NCBI GenBank assembly: GCA_002633025.1
Contig: NMRB01000399.1
Coordinates: 337,883-401,882 of the forward strand
Direction of reading: 5' to 3'
From: Notospermus geniculatus
Taxonomy: Eukaryota > Nemertea > Pilidiophora > Heteronemertea > Lineidae
Length of the DNA stretch: 64,000 nt
In this document: positions 53,263 to 64,000 of the stretch, in pieces
How the letters are laid out: each line of letters starts with the position of its first letter
Position numbering within the stretch: position 1 is the stretch's first letter
Notes under the pieces: generated by a model
What the model saw: only the letters and a program-made list of their open reading frames with translations
Databases searched by the model: none
Told to the model about the DNA's origin: nothing
Made by a program: the position numbers and the translations under genes

Positions 53263-53711
53263 GTCGTCTTCAGTCGATTCCGATGTACTCGGGTTGGCAA
53301 TGAATTTCATTTGTTTATGGAGCACACCTGGTCATGTGATGGAATCATGTGACCCACAAAATGCCTCCCGAGTGGTCTGATCGGAAGACATCGACAATTT
53401 CCGTGTAGCATTCAGTACCATTGCCTGCCCGATGTGCGCGCGCTCCAGATTGAAGACTGGATTGTGCCACTTGTTGCCGCAATGACCTGTCGGAACTGAT
53501 CGATAGCGACTGTTGCGTTCAGTTGCTTCCAGTCGGAATGCCGATGTACGCTTGGCTTTACATCATCGCTTTGCCCCGTGTAATAAAATGATCACCTTAA
53601 AAAAGGAATAGTGAGCGCAATTTTTCTTGCACTGACACGTTACTGTCTTGGTCGTGTATGGGCCGCTTTAGACATGACAAACAGGTTGAATCTTGATTTC
53701 ATTCGCTTAAG

Positions 53712-53935
53712 GTTCTGTCACACTGAAGTACATGTAGTTCTCAAAACGTCCTGCTCCGTCCTAAATAATCGTAAAACGGGCTAGAACGTGTAACCCTTGG
53801 CAAAATAATGCGTCGATGTTCAGGAGCACCCAACTTCCCGTCCATGAAATTTCTATAATGACTGTAAAAAGTTGCCACTACGTCCGCACACAGTTTGAGC
53901 CCGTTCGGCAAACTTTCCAAGTTCGTACCGAGAAC
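53712..53935. repeat. Dispersed repeat, copy 2
   Basis: It is the partner of 51785-51995, with a few indels (GCTCCGTCCTAAATAATCGT region). Confidence 0.7.
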
Positions 53936-54045
53936 TAGCTCAGTGTGATTGGGGCATTAGCAATTTTTTAGTCGTTATTCAGTATTGTCCGTATAAAGCC
54001 AAGCGCACATTTGCGACAAAACTCAATGCGTTAAGCCTAGGATCC

Positions 54046-54864
54046 ACTGTCCCGGCGCAGTTAAGATACGCCTAAGTCGCAGCCGCAGGCGAGCTTACGA
54101 CTTACGACATGATCGCAGGCCGCCGTACGTTCGCCAGCGATCAAGTTAAGATTAAGTCTGCGGCGGCCTAAGACCAACTGTTGTAGGTTCAAAAGTAGAT
54201 CCATGGCGCCGGCGCAGTTAAGATGAGACTTAAGATGTAGTCAGAAACGCTATTGGCTGATATTCATAGACAGCAAATGCTACTTCAAGTTTTGTAGTAC
54301 ATTTACATTGGACATTGCTGTGCAAATCTTTAAGTAAAAGCATTTGCTATAGCTTTTATGAATACTAGCCATTAGCTGGAGTCGCTGTCCTGGCAGAAAC
54401 TGAAGACGATGAGTACCTTCTGGTCGAGGGATGACGAAAACGGAGAAGAGTCTGGGCGTACCCCTGGATCAGAAACAGGGAGAGCGCGGAGTATAACACG
54501 GCTTACAAACTGCAGAAGGAACGTTCATCCAGTGTACTCATCGTAGGAAATGGTTTATGGTTTTGAAATTCGCGCTGATAACAGGCACCTTACGTCATTA
54601 AATAACCTGTTTCAATTGGATAATCTGCTCCGGCATACCGACGGCGTCCTTACGACCTACGACAAAATCAACCATGTTAGATCCGATCGCAAGGCCTAAG
54701 TTCCTGCCTGAAGCGGTCGCAGGCATGAAATTTACCATAGTTTAGTCTGCGGCGAAAACCTTGTAGCTGATCCACTGCTACGGTCCGATGCCAGGCGAGA
54801 CCGCAGATCAGGTCGTAACCTGGTCGTAAGTTCGCCTGCGGCGAAAAATCAGGACAGTGGATCT
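54046..54864. mobile_element. 0.8-kb inverted-repeat element, GGATCCACTGTCC ends
   Basis: Left GGATCCACTGTCC pairs with right GGACAGTGGATC. TTAAGTC, GCGGCC, CTTACGAC and GATCGCAGGC words repeat in both orientations throughout. The 118-codon minus-strand frame at the right end is a by-product of this GC-rich repeat. It contains a second element (54255-54370). Confidence 0.6.
54255..54370. mobile_element. Fold-back element, GGCTGATATTCATA termini
   Basis: It is a relative of 35973-36091, with AGCAAATGCTAC/AGCATTTGCT arms and TTTTATGAATACTAGCC at the right. It is nested in the 0.8-kb element. Confidence 0.75.
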
Positions 54865-54869
54865 GATTC

Positions 54870-55647
54870 ACGGCCTTTAGGTGTGTTTCTAAAGTCGAAT
54901 GACCGAACGCTGTCGACTCGTCATTCAGCTGGCAACCATGTCCCACGCGTTGATTCGCCGATTGCTTCCCTGTACCTGGCAGCGGGCTGGCCCATCGAGT
55001 AGACTGGTCCCTTGTCCTCGAAACGTCCCGCACTCGTCAAAAGCGTAGCGGTTCAAGGACAGACGCCCAGTCGAGCACTACTGCCACCTGGAGATAACAA
55101 CATAATACCGATGGTGTAAAAATATAGTCTCGCGCATCCAGACTCTTCCACGCTCGGGGACACACTCACAGTGCAGAGAGGGAACTTGAAACGCTTATAA
55201 CGTCGAACCATATAGGAATTTTTCCTCCTGTAAATGCCAAGATGCTAAGAATTCGTCCGATTTTTTAAAGCCCAACAGTAGGCCTATGCGTTAGGTTTTG
55301 AATCTCGCGACAGCCGACGTAACCTTTGACCTTTAGGCAACGTGTTATATGCATGCTCGACAAGATTGTTCAAAACTATCTATTTGAATGATCTAAGTTA
55401 CCAATTAGGTATTGGGAGTGTTGCTACACATAAAAGAATGAGTTGAAGCATGTTACCTTACCTGATGAAGGGTTAGTCACGCTCATTCTGCATAATGCAT
55501 CGTGTAGAAATCGGCTAACCTCGTCCTACACTCTGCAGCAAGCAGCCACATTCCGTGTTGAAGGCTTTAGGATTTTCTCGTGCGCCCAATCAGAAGCCTC
55601 GTTTTTTCGTCTTTCACAGAAGAAAAAATATCAATGATGTCATTTCA
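54870..55647. other. Intergenic, nothing recognised
   Basis: No supported gene or RNA. Confidence 0.45.
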
Positions 55648-56775
55648 TCAAAGGGGATGAGCACCTAAGAAACTAACCTGCACAAAGTGTGTATCTCAGA
55701 GACGGTGACTTCGATTGGCTTTAAATTCTCACATATCTCATGTGAAGTGATTGATAACATCAGGAAGATAAATTATTTTTGTCAACTGTTACCCATTAAT
55801 TTGAAACAATGGTTTTTTTAGATGGCTAGAAATGGTGGAAAAATACGATTTATTGTCTCTGTTTTCACAGTGGCTTGAAGAACGCTTCAAAGAAAAATCC
55901 GCAATGCTTAGTTTTGATTCATTGATCTCAGATTGACAGGAAATGAAGCAAGAAGATTCTGTGATTTCTGGGTGAACTCATGCTCTGGAAGAGCCCAAAC
56001 AACTCTTCACAACAGGCTTCCAAGTTGATTATCCAATGTGGTAAGCCACAGGCAGTTTAGCACAACAATAAACCCTTATTTACCATGGTCAATGGAGAGT
56101 ACTTGTGTCCTAGGTCAAACTGGCCAATATTGTTCCATTGATTCCCCTATGTTTCATGAATTATCACCAGTTCTTGTATAGTCCACAGATATTACATAAT
56201 GAAAGAAGGGGAATCATAACAAAAATAGGATACTTTTTCCAGACACTAGCCACCACACCATTCATGTGGCCTCAGCTCATTTCAAAGACCAACTATTGAT
56301 TCCCCATTACATAATTCTGAAGTGCCCTGGGGTTACGCCTACATGAATCTGTCGGAGCCCTTTCACATTACAAGGCCTAATACAAGCCAAGCATAACACA
56401 GACAGAAATAGATTTGTTTTGGCTCTTTCAGAGCACGAGTCCACCCACAGATCACAGAATCTTCTTGCTTCATTTCCTATCAATCTGGGATCAATAAATC
56501 AAAACTAAGCATTGGGACTTTTTCTTTGAAGTGGTCTTCAAGCTACTGCGAAAACGCAGACAATGATTCCTATTTTTTCCACCATTTCTAGCCATCTAAA
56601 AAAACCATTGTTTCAAATTAATGGGTAACAGTTGACCAAAATAATTTTTCTTGTTGCTGTTATCAATCACTTCACATGAGATATAATATGTGCGAATTTG
56701 AAGCTAATCGAAGTCACCGTCTCAGAGATACACACTTTGTGCAGGTTAGTTTCTTAGGTGCTCATCCCCTTTTGA
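55648..56775. mobile_element. 1.1-kb palindrome
   Basis: Arms of about 500 bp run from TCAAAGGGGATGAGCACC (55648) to GGTGCTCATCCCCTTTTGA (56775). GTGTGTATCTCAGAGACGG, TGATTGATAAC and GATGGCTAGAAATGGTGG occur with their inverses. The arms are diverged by perhaps 10% in places, and the centre is near 56200. No ORF is seen. It is a large fold-back or an inverted duplication. Confidence 0.8.
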
Positions 56776-57102
56776 TTGGTCAACGTTACCGGGAACACGT
56801 CATGCACGTGGGTCGGTGCTAGCTTTGCCGTGATTGGTTGCTATTTTTGGGACCGGGGAAATCCGTTGAACACGGAATGTTGTTTGCTTGCGTGAAGGTC
56901 AAGGGAGGAGAAGCCGAGTCTTTACCTGAACTCAGTTAAGATGGTCAGGCTATGAAGCACGTTGAACTTCTCAAGTGAAGAAGCTTTGGTGGTCATTTTG
57001 TTTCGACATAATATCAGTCCAGCCTCGGTATTATCACCGGCTATATGTTGAACATGACACCAGTGGAGGGAGAAAGAGTCACCTAATGCACACAGTAGGG
57101 CT
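56776..57102. other. Intergenic, nothing recognised
   Basis: About 330 bp without features. Confidence 0.45.
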
Positions 57103-57106
57103 TTAA

Positions 57107-58940
57107 AGGGACTCTAGAGGGAACCGGCTATTAGGCTACTATGAGTACCATTTACCTTCAACCAGCCGGCGCCACTGGTCAAGAGGTCCAGGGCAGAATC
57201 GCGGGAAATTCTATAAATAGCTCTGGGGAACCCATGATGATGGTCACGTCAGCCATGGAATTCCGAGCGTTAAAAATAGATACGCCTCATGGAAAAGCTC
57301 CACGGTGTGGCGGAACAAACTACTGTTATGCAATTAGATTTAGAATAATTATCCTATTACATGTACCACAGAATACTCAGACGTTTATTGTACGCAGTGG
57401 TTTGCACAGTTGGGGTGGGACTTGAGCCAAAGGAAAGCTGAAGTTGACTTTTCTCAGTGCTTCGAGCATAGGGAAAGTCTAACGAATATGAAATTCTGAG
57501 TGGGCCATATTCATAAAAGGCTGTCTTGTTAGTTGACATCTAATTTTCTATTCATAAAACGGCACTAGGAACCCTGCTAACTAGTTGCCAACTAGAAAAA
57601 AAATAGTTGTGAACTAGAATGTGGGGAGACGGCCAAACCACAAAAACCCACAAGATGTCAGTTTCAATTTCAATGGGCTGAGCGTTTACTTTGAGGACAC
57701 TGAGGTCATAGGTTCTGTCGAAGATGATGTTTTATGCATTGTGGGCTATGGCTGATATTTATAAAAAGCTAGCAAATGCGTTTACTTTGAATTGTAGTGT
57801 AGTTTGACTTATGTAGGCTCCTTCAAATATCAAATGATTCTAATTTGATCAGATTTGTGCATTTGAAGATGTGTAGCGCCCGTCGAATCAGAAAGCACTG
57901 CACTGTACACTTCATTAACCGAGTTCTCGGGGAAAACCTGGCGATAAAGCTTTGTTTTTTCATGGACTCTTTGTTTTCCTGAAGGGCTGAATTTGGGACA
58001 TCGCCCAGAAGGGGTGTTCATTGGCGGGAATTTGAGCAACACCATAGAACGGCATCATTTGCACCGAACCATGCCCAGTCCATGCAGACCAAACACCGCA
58101 CAAATTTCGTGGTGTAAAGGGGATTCAACATAACACAATGCTCAGTATACATGGTAGACATGAATACCCTCCGTTCAGACACACATAAAAACACCACAAC
58201 GGTCGAATTACATCAACCTTGCCATTCAACCATGCAATGACAAGGTTTAATTCCTTATTATAAACATCGCTAAATCGCCAGCACTAGCACACTTCCCAAT
58301 AAATTGATATTACGTAATGTTAAGAGATTGGCTGGTATTGACCTTTCATTACATTTACATCCCATTGAGCAGCAGACCTAATATACCCCGATATTTCGCA
58401 TTCTATCGGGGTACAGATAAGGAGGAAGTTACGTAATGATGGGCCATTTTTCTCGTGGGCTTGGGGGCCAGATACACTAGTGGGCTTTTCCAATTACCTG
58501 TTCACCCCCGCTGCTGATTACCTATTTATAGCACTTTGTTTCCCATATCACCATCCAACAGATGGTGGGAGGGCAATAAACAGAACAGCCAGGTATGGCT
58601 AAAAATACAGCTCTGGGGTCTGGACACCTGGTGTTACGGGTCTTGGCATTTCTGGATCAAAATCTCAATGGGCTTGTTCAGCTAATGTTTCTGAGCCCCT
58701 CATTAACTTGTGTCTATTTTTAACGCTCGGAATTCCATGTCTGACGTGATCATGTGTTCCCCATAGCTATTTATAGAATTTCCCGCGATTCTGCCTTGTA
58801 CCTGCGCATGCGTACTGATACTTTCATACTCGCGCCATCTATCGACAAATTGATAAACTATTATTGCGACCTGCCACCTATGATTGAGATATTGAACTGA
58901 CGAATATTCGTGGTATCCGCGAGTTCCCTCTAGAGTCCCT
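57107..58940. mobile_element. 1.8-kb TTAA-flanked element
   Basis: TTAA (57103-57106, 58941-58944) flanks AGGGACTCTAGAGGGAAC and GTTCCCTCTAGAGTCCCT. The arms include CGCGGGAAATTCTATAAATA and its inverse (57197, 58780) and GGAATTCCGAGCGTTAAAAA (57257) with its inverse (58717). The interior holds left arms of GGGCCATATTCATAAAA and GGCTGATATTTATAAAAAGC elements (57509, 57749) and no convincing ORF. Confidence 0.8.
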
Positions 58941-58944
58941 TTAA

Positions 58945-59833
58945 GGTTGACGCTAAAGGTGTGCGGTGTGGTCATGAATTCACTTTGAGTGAATTCGCTT
59001 TTGTATTTCATTACAAGAAGTTAGATGACTGCCATAATTTTATTCTAAATTAGAGCACAGGGGCATCGGTGGACTCGCACATTATGCTTGCTGCTTCCTG
59101 CCACCTGTGAAGTGTCGGTGTATCATTCCTTTAGCCGGCACTGCACAACTTTAATTGTCAAGAGATTTCAAGTCTGTGCTAACTGGTCAATAATAAAACG
59201 TGTTCATCAGACCTCCATACTCCAGGCGACGTAGACTAGTTCCCGTCTTTGCCGTCTCACTCCCGTGGCGCTCATTCCACAACAGAATTGTGGAACGGAC
59301 AGTAGCACCGCGGGAGTGGAGCAGCAGACAGGAACCAGTCTATAGGCGACGACGTGAAACAGCCGAGACACAAAAATCAAATATGTGTAAAGTGGTCCTG
59401 AACCCGCCGTTTGAGGAAGTTGCGGCCAATCTTGTGGAGATCTAGGCCTATTTCCAACAGAGACCTGGCTGGTCTTCGTTGACCGTGTTGCCGACGATTT
59501 CCGGCGGGAGATCCGATCGTAAATGATGACACCTCTCTGAAACTGGGTAAGAATATCGCCTGAGTTATGTTTTTATAGGCCTACTCCGTTACATAATCGC
59601 TCATACCTTTTTTATCGAATATGTCCGACTATAGAATTCAGTGCCACACTACACCATTTCCCTTGTGGAATGTACATGTACATGACATCATGCCGGACGG
59701 CGGATCTCGCAATGCCGGTGAAATAACGGCAGCTAATTCTAGGGCTTTTTCCGAGAAATGCTAGACCGACTTGCCTGGCAAGCCGGCCGACATCGTCCTC
59801 GATGGTGACACTCGTGTCCGATTCAACACTCTT
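58945..59833. other. Intergenic; one short inverted repeat
   Basis: The words ACTAGTTCCCGTCT... CACTCCCGTGGCGCTC and their inverses (59236-59345) form a small palindrome. No gene is supported. Confidence 0.45.
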
Positions 59834-59989
59834 GCCTGTTTCCACTAGAGCGATTTTGCGGCGAGCGGTGGGTTTTTCACAGGGGTTTGGATAATCCTTT
59901 GATGGTTTAACAATACATGGCCTGTTGATTGTCCAATGCCAGTGAAAACCGCACCGCTCTCCGCCAAATCGCTCTAGTGGAAACAGGGC
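59834..59989. mobile_element. Fold-back element, CTGTTTCCACTAGAGCG arms
   Basis: CCTGTTTCCACTAGAGCGAT pairs with ATCGCTCTAGTGGAAACAGG, and GCGGCGAGCGGTG pairs with CACCGCTCTCCGCC. A partial copy is at 3531-3605. Confidence 0.8.
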
Positions 59990-59993
59990 TTTA

Positions 59994-60231
59994 AGGGCCG
60001 GTTTGACGGGCGTTTTTATCGCCGCGATAATCGCCACTTTTTTAACGCTCAGTAAAAACGGATATCGCTCCGTAGTCGATCGACTGTTCATCGAGTTTTA
60101 CCATGGCTTTTTTCTCTCGCTGGCGATGTCACCCGCTGTTGGCGTTTTTGGCGTTTTGACGGGCGTTTTGGATGCGATATCGCCAACAGCGTTGAAATCG
60201 CCGCGATAAAAACGCCCGTCAAACCGGCCCT
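59994..60231. mobile_element. PIF/Harbinger-like fold-back, TTA target
   Basis: TTA (59991-59993, 60232-60234) flanks AGGGCCGGTTTGACGGGCG and CGCCCGTCAAACCGGCCCT. The arms continue through TTTTATCGCCGCGAT. It is adjacent to the previous element. Confidence 0.88.
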
Positions 60232-60246
60232 TTAGGCCTACAAATA

Positions 60247-60493
60247 GGGAGTTTTCGCAAAGCACCCGAAGCGCCAAACTCATTGTTCGGTGCCCGAAGA
60301 GAGCACCGAACAAAAGAATAGACGTTCGCATTGGCGTTTCGGGGCTTTACAAAAACTCTATATTACAGAGTTTTCGCAAGGCCCCAGGAACGCTAACGCG
60401 AACGTCTATCCTTTTGTTCAGTGCTCTCTTCGTGGCATCGAACAATGGGTTTGGCGTTCGCGTTGGCGTTTCGGGGGCTTTGCGAAAACTCCC
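60247..60493. mobile_element. Double TA-flanked fold-back upstream of the unknown gene
   Basis: Two hairpins lie in tandem, 60247-60360 and 60366-60493, each bounded by GAGTTTTCGCAA and TTGCGAAAACTC-like words with TA at the borders. The inner arms carry GGCGTTTCGGGGGCTT and AACGCGAACGTCTAT. A third copy is at 62127-62254, on the other side of the gene. Confidence 0.85.
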
Positions 60494-60900
60494 TAGTATC
60501 CTCTAAAATCCCCGAAATCGACGAGAAACCGCGACTCGGTGAACCAGTGGTGGCGTCCGTTTTGCACATAATTGACAATCAGCTGTAAGCTGTTGGAACT
60601 TGCCAAGTCACCTCATCGCGTAAATTCCATAGTACTCACGTCACGTAATGACTGACAAGCGCTCATTCATCCACGTTTTGAGGCGGGCGTAGCGCGGGAA
60701 AATGAAAACGAGGCTGCCTCGCTCGTCCGGGCAGTTCAGGACCACTTTAAACTGGTATTCGAAAACTGGGAAAAGTGTTGAAGGGAGTTGTTTCCCAGCA
60801 GACGAGGGAAGCGAACCGGTGGCGATGATCGTCGCCAGGCGATAAAATCGTATGTTGCCTTCTCGTGTGCGGCAAGCTTTCTTTGTAATATTTCGATGCA

Positions 60901-62037
60901 ATGCTTTTACTTTATCAATCGCAACAGCCGGGTGTGCTCAAACAGAGAAGTATTGTGGAAATCAAAGGTGATTTTCCTAAAATATTGTCCAAATGGCATT
61001 ATCACAGAAAATCAAAAGCATTTTTAGGGTCCGCATTGTTCCCGGTGCTAGGAAATCCAATGAACGTGTACGTGTATACAAGGAAAGATGCTTGTTATGA
61101 ATTAGTTTATAATTATCAAATTTTGGATCTTGCTTACATCGCTGGTGATTATCGAAATGGCGTGGTTGGAATCTGCCACGAGTTGCGGGCTGATTGGTCA
61201 GCTACACATTGCATTGCCTTTGACCTGACGGGAAAGGGTCGTCGAAAACTTATTTCCCCATACGATCAACTCAACAAAACCCGAGGTCTTGGCTCTGTTT
61301 TCAAAAGGTTGAAGATGATCGTTCACGACGATATTGCGTTATTAGAAATTACACACATTCGTGCTTATGGTCACCGCAAGAATTCGGCGAGAGTGAGGAC
61401 TGAATCTCGGTACAAGATCTACAGTATCAGAGACATGGGTTTTATTCTGGCACTAGAACTAGTCAGGGTTCTACCCGGTGTAAAATATAGTTTCCGTGAA
61501 AAAGACGACTGGAATTCTGCGGGTCATTCAGTTTCGGCGCAGGTACACAATTATTATTTCGACGAGAGTGGTAATATATTCACATTTAATTTTGACCCAT
61601 TGGGTGTCTTGCGTATTGCTGTAATTGAAAAGGACAGCATGAATGAGAACTTTACAAACGTGTTAAGTACAAAACAGGGATTCACACAAAGTAAAAAGGC
61701 ATATCTCCTTGGGAGCCAGTTTGTTGCTTTCGAGGCCCTTGTGTGCATCGGTTGTAAGACGTCGAGGGACAGCGGTGATAGAATTGGGAGGGTATTAACT
61801 GTGTTTACCGGTAACTTTGACATCAAGAGGCGTTGCCCGAGCATATATAGGCCCAGTTGGCCTTTACAGGTGAAGAAACAAACAGAATCGCGCTTACGGT
61901 TCGTTCTCAAAGTTCCCGCTTCTATAAATGCCGGTTACCAAATTTTCTGCGATGGACAACATCGTATAATCGCCTGGCCGAAATTAGACCAGAGGAAAAA
62001 CAAAAAGAGTCGGTTGGTTGCAAAGATTTATTTTTGA
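60901..62037 (+). CDS. Intronless 378-aa protein of unknown family
   Basis: A complete open frame from the first ATG after an in-frame stop (60886) to TGA at 62035. It is by far the longest frame in its half of the window and has balanced codon use, so it is very probably coding. The protein is soluble-looking (no signal peptide or membrane helix), rich in Lys/Arg (clusters KGRRK near 113-117 and RKNKKSR near the C-terminus) and alternating hydrophobic strands such as NVYVYTRKD and NIFTFNFDPLGVLRIAVIE, suggesting a beta-rich fold. No catalytic motif or known domain was recognised. It lies between copies of one palindromic element (60247-60493, 62127-62254). It may be a lineage-specific host gene or a transposon-borne or retrocopied gene. 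AATAAA appears at 62580. Confidence 0.7.
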   Translation: MLLLYQSQQPGVLKQRSIVEIKGDFPKILSKWHYHRKSKAFLGSALFPVLGNPMNVYVYTRKDACYELVYNYQILDLAYIAGDYRNGVVGICHELRADWSATHCIAFDLTGKGRRKLISPYDQLNKTRGLGSVFKRLKMIVHDDIALLEITHIRAYGHRKNSARVRTESRYKIYSIRDMGFILALELVRVLPGVKYSFREKDDWNSAGHSVSAQVHNYYFDESGNIFTFNFDPLGVLRIAVIEKDSMNENFTNVLSTKQGFTQSKKAYLLGSQFVAFEALVCIGCKTSRDSGDRIGRVLTVFTGNFDIKRRCPSIYRPSWPLQVKKQTESRLRFVLKVPASINAGYQIFCDGQHRIIAWPKLDQRKNKKSRLVAKIYF

Positions 62038-62126
62038 ACATATAGCAAGCTAAATCAGTTGTGGAAAAAAGAGTCGCAAGTACGAAAGAGCATTCGTAAA
62101 GAATTCGGGGTACTGTATTTTTAATA

Positions 62127-62254
62127 GCGAGTTTTCGCAAAGCCCCCGAAACGCCAACGCGAACGTCTGTCCTTTTGTTCGGTGCTCTCGTCGTGCCATC
62201 GAACAATGGGTTGGGCGTTCGCGTTGGCGTTTCGGGGGCTTTGCGAAAACTCCC
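62127..62254. mobile_element. TA-flanked fold-back downstream of the unknown gene
   Basis: GCGAGTTTTCGCAAAGCCCC and GGGGCTTTGCGAAAACTCCC are the ends, with TA on each side. The arms run through CGAAACGCCAACGCGAACG. It is nearly identical to the second hairpin at 60366-60493. Confidence 0.88.
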
Positions 62255-62259
62255 TAATA

Positions 62260-64000
62260 AGTACAGGCTAAACGAAACAGCAATATGTTAGTAGCAAATA
62301 AACCACTTTACCGGCATGTGTTAAAAAAAACTATTTTCGAGAACTACCAAAACAGAGTCAAATTTGAATTTACATATTCCATGTTAGATCGTGCAGCCAT
62401 TCTGACTGATTCAGCTTACGATTATCTGTAGGCCTACATGTAAATGTGCGGGCTGTTTGGCCAAGTAAGCCTAGGGCAAAGAGCCTGCACGCTTGTAGCG
62501 TGTAGCCGTGGAACGCATCACATCTTTGGCCGACGTGTACGTCGGTAACCTCATCACAGCGTAGAAATCTTGGCCGAAAAATAAATCCAAGTTATTGTCT
62601 TGACATTCTTTGTTTAATGCGAAAAAAATATTTGCAGATTTTTTGTGAATAATTGTATAGCAAGTAACAAGTCACATAATAAGCGAGGTTTATAGGTATT
62701 TTGGTCCTAGAAACTACAGGGATCGAGGGGTCACATGATCAGCCAAGAAAGTAGATCGCTGTCAATCACCCGACGCCATCTTGATTACCCACAATCCAAT
62801 TCAAATAGCGCAAGACTACAGTGGCGGGTGACGCGAGGCAAACTCGTTCCAGATGCGCAGTGCTCTCATGAGCACCGTGAGTTCGCAACCACATATTCGT
62901 ATTTCAACCTCACACCCAAGAAATGCTGAAGTAGGCCTATACTTGTCACAAAAAGTCGCCAAATGTCTTTTGTCGTTGCCAGGTATCGGTATTTTATTTA
63001 TTCGTAGGTTCGACAACGGCGACGGAGCGCCAGCGGAATGTCTATAGCAGGTCGACAGTCTCCATTGTTTCCACGTGCATGGAAACGCCGCAGGGTTATC
63101 TTAGAGTGGGAGAGCCCACGATTATATGGAAAATTCCGTGGATCCCACCACGTGATCCGACTGCTTCTAAATCGGTCACAGGTGGAATACCATTAGGCGT
63201 GCGAATTTAGAGACATTTTTTTCAAAAATCGAGCAAAAATACTTTCAAATTGGCCGTGTCACTGGGATTGACGTTGTTGGAAACGGCTTTTGTCATACTA
63301 TAGGCCTACATGTCCAGTTGGCAGGCCACAACACCGAGAAACATTTGAGGAAGTTAGTTGTACGTCAATGCGCTTAAAACTGGCCCTGTCGAATGGCAGA
63401 GCTCGCCTGCTCAAAACGTGTCTGACACGACTTTTTGAACATAGTGCTTCGTGTGCATGTCATTCTCGTGTAGCGTGATGACCATATATGGCAAACCTTG
63501 CGGTTAGTTTGCGGTTTGAGGCCAAAAACCCGGAGGAATAAATAAGAAGAACACAAACAAGTATTCTCCCCACAAATTCAACCTTGATTAGGTAAGAAGT
63601 GATGCTGATAAGTTATAGAATCGTTTTCTTGATCCATCGAGAATAACCGGTGATTTTGACTTTAACATGTTTTCAATACAAATTCATTCCTCTTTTGGCA
63701 TTGTTCGCCCTTTATTTGTGGGAATGGGAGGTACGTTGTATTGTATTTCATTGTGTATGTCTACTCGAAACGGGAGGCATTAAGGGCGAGCTGTCATTGT
63801 GAATTTTCATATTGCTTCAGGTCCCTCTGAGAAAAGCAACAAAGACACCCCAAGTTGACTGTTTTTATAGTCCAATGTGAGCTCTCTGTGCTTTATAGAT
63901 ACAGAAATTGAGGAACGTCCCAAGGATTACAGCTTAATTACATTACATAATCGTAAACAAAGAAATTCACCAAACACGAAAAACAGGTACAATTTTCTTG
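62260..64000. other. Intergenic to window end, nothing recognised
   Basis: No supported gene. Around 62740-63130 the sequence is CpG-richer and could be a promoter region of a gene outside the window; this is only a suggestion. Confidence 0.4.

Noticed and set aside
54677-55033. 118-codon minus-strand ORF
   Set aside because: It overlaps the end of the GGATCCACTGTCC inverted-repeat element and has no recognisable domain or splice context.
60788-60900. Upstream start for the 378-aa protein
   Set aside because: An in-frame TAA at 60886 precedes the ATG at 60901; the overlapping upstream frame is different.

Overview
The window is nuclear DNA of a marine invertebrate, most likely an invertebrate deuterostome (echinoderm, hemichordate or cephalochordate). 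The grounds are spliced genes with GT-AG introns, lineage-expanded intron-poor rhodopsin-like GPCRs, tRNA-derived SINEs, and a very dense load of small palindromic DNA elements. The species cannot be fixed from sequence alone.

Genes. (1) 1396-2436(+): single-exon class A GPCR, preceded by a truncated copy of its own 5' end. (2) 7081-9587(+): four-exon Mpv17/PMP22-family inner-mitochondrial-membrane protein, closest to MPV17L2. (3) 10933-13372(-): six-exon VWA-domain protein of the type attached to VWK alpha-kinases. (4) 23478-30606(-) and (5) 38392-44998(-): tandemly duplicated two-exon class A GPCRs, both split by a 5.6-6.2 kb intron inside the DR(Y/F) motif at the end of TM3. (6) 60901-62037(+): intronless 378-aa protein of unknown family. 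Fragments: a third GPCR relic near 31.1-31.4 kb, a PAN/apple-like exon at 51.5 kb, a non-LTR reverse transcriptase 3' end at 2.6-3.5 kb, and two dead Tc1/mariner-type transposases at 21.0 and 39.4-40.4 kb.

Almost all remaining DNA is non-autonomous fold-back transposon sequence. Many copies have readable target-site duplications (TSDs), which sort them into groups: 9-10 bp TSDs (Mutator-like), TTAA (piggyBac/Kolobok-like), TTA/TAA (PIF/Harbinger-like), TA (Tc1/mariner-like) and one 8-bp case (hAT-like). Several are nested. The two GPCR paralogues supply empty sites that date insertions relative to the gene duplication.

The most notable structures are a TTAA-flanked element at 25803-26787 that appears to carry an ~800-bp captured copy of the VWA gene's last exon and 3' flank, a 97-bp near-perfect hairpin with a perfect 9-bp TSD at 5482-5578, a four-member Mutator-like family built from CCTGGGTA/TACCCAGG hairpins, and the unknown intronless ORF lying between copies of one palindromic element. 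Assembly Ns at 841, 5736, 15154-15193 and 26699 sit at or near several duplications and must be kept in mind.
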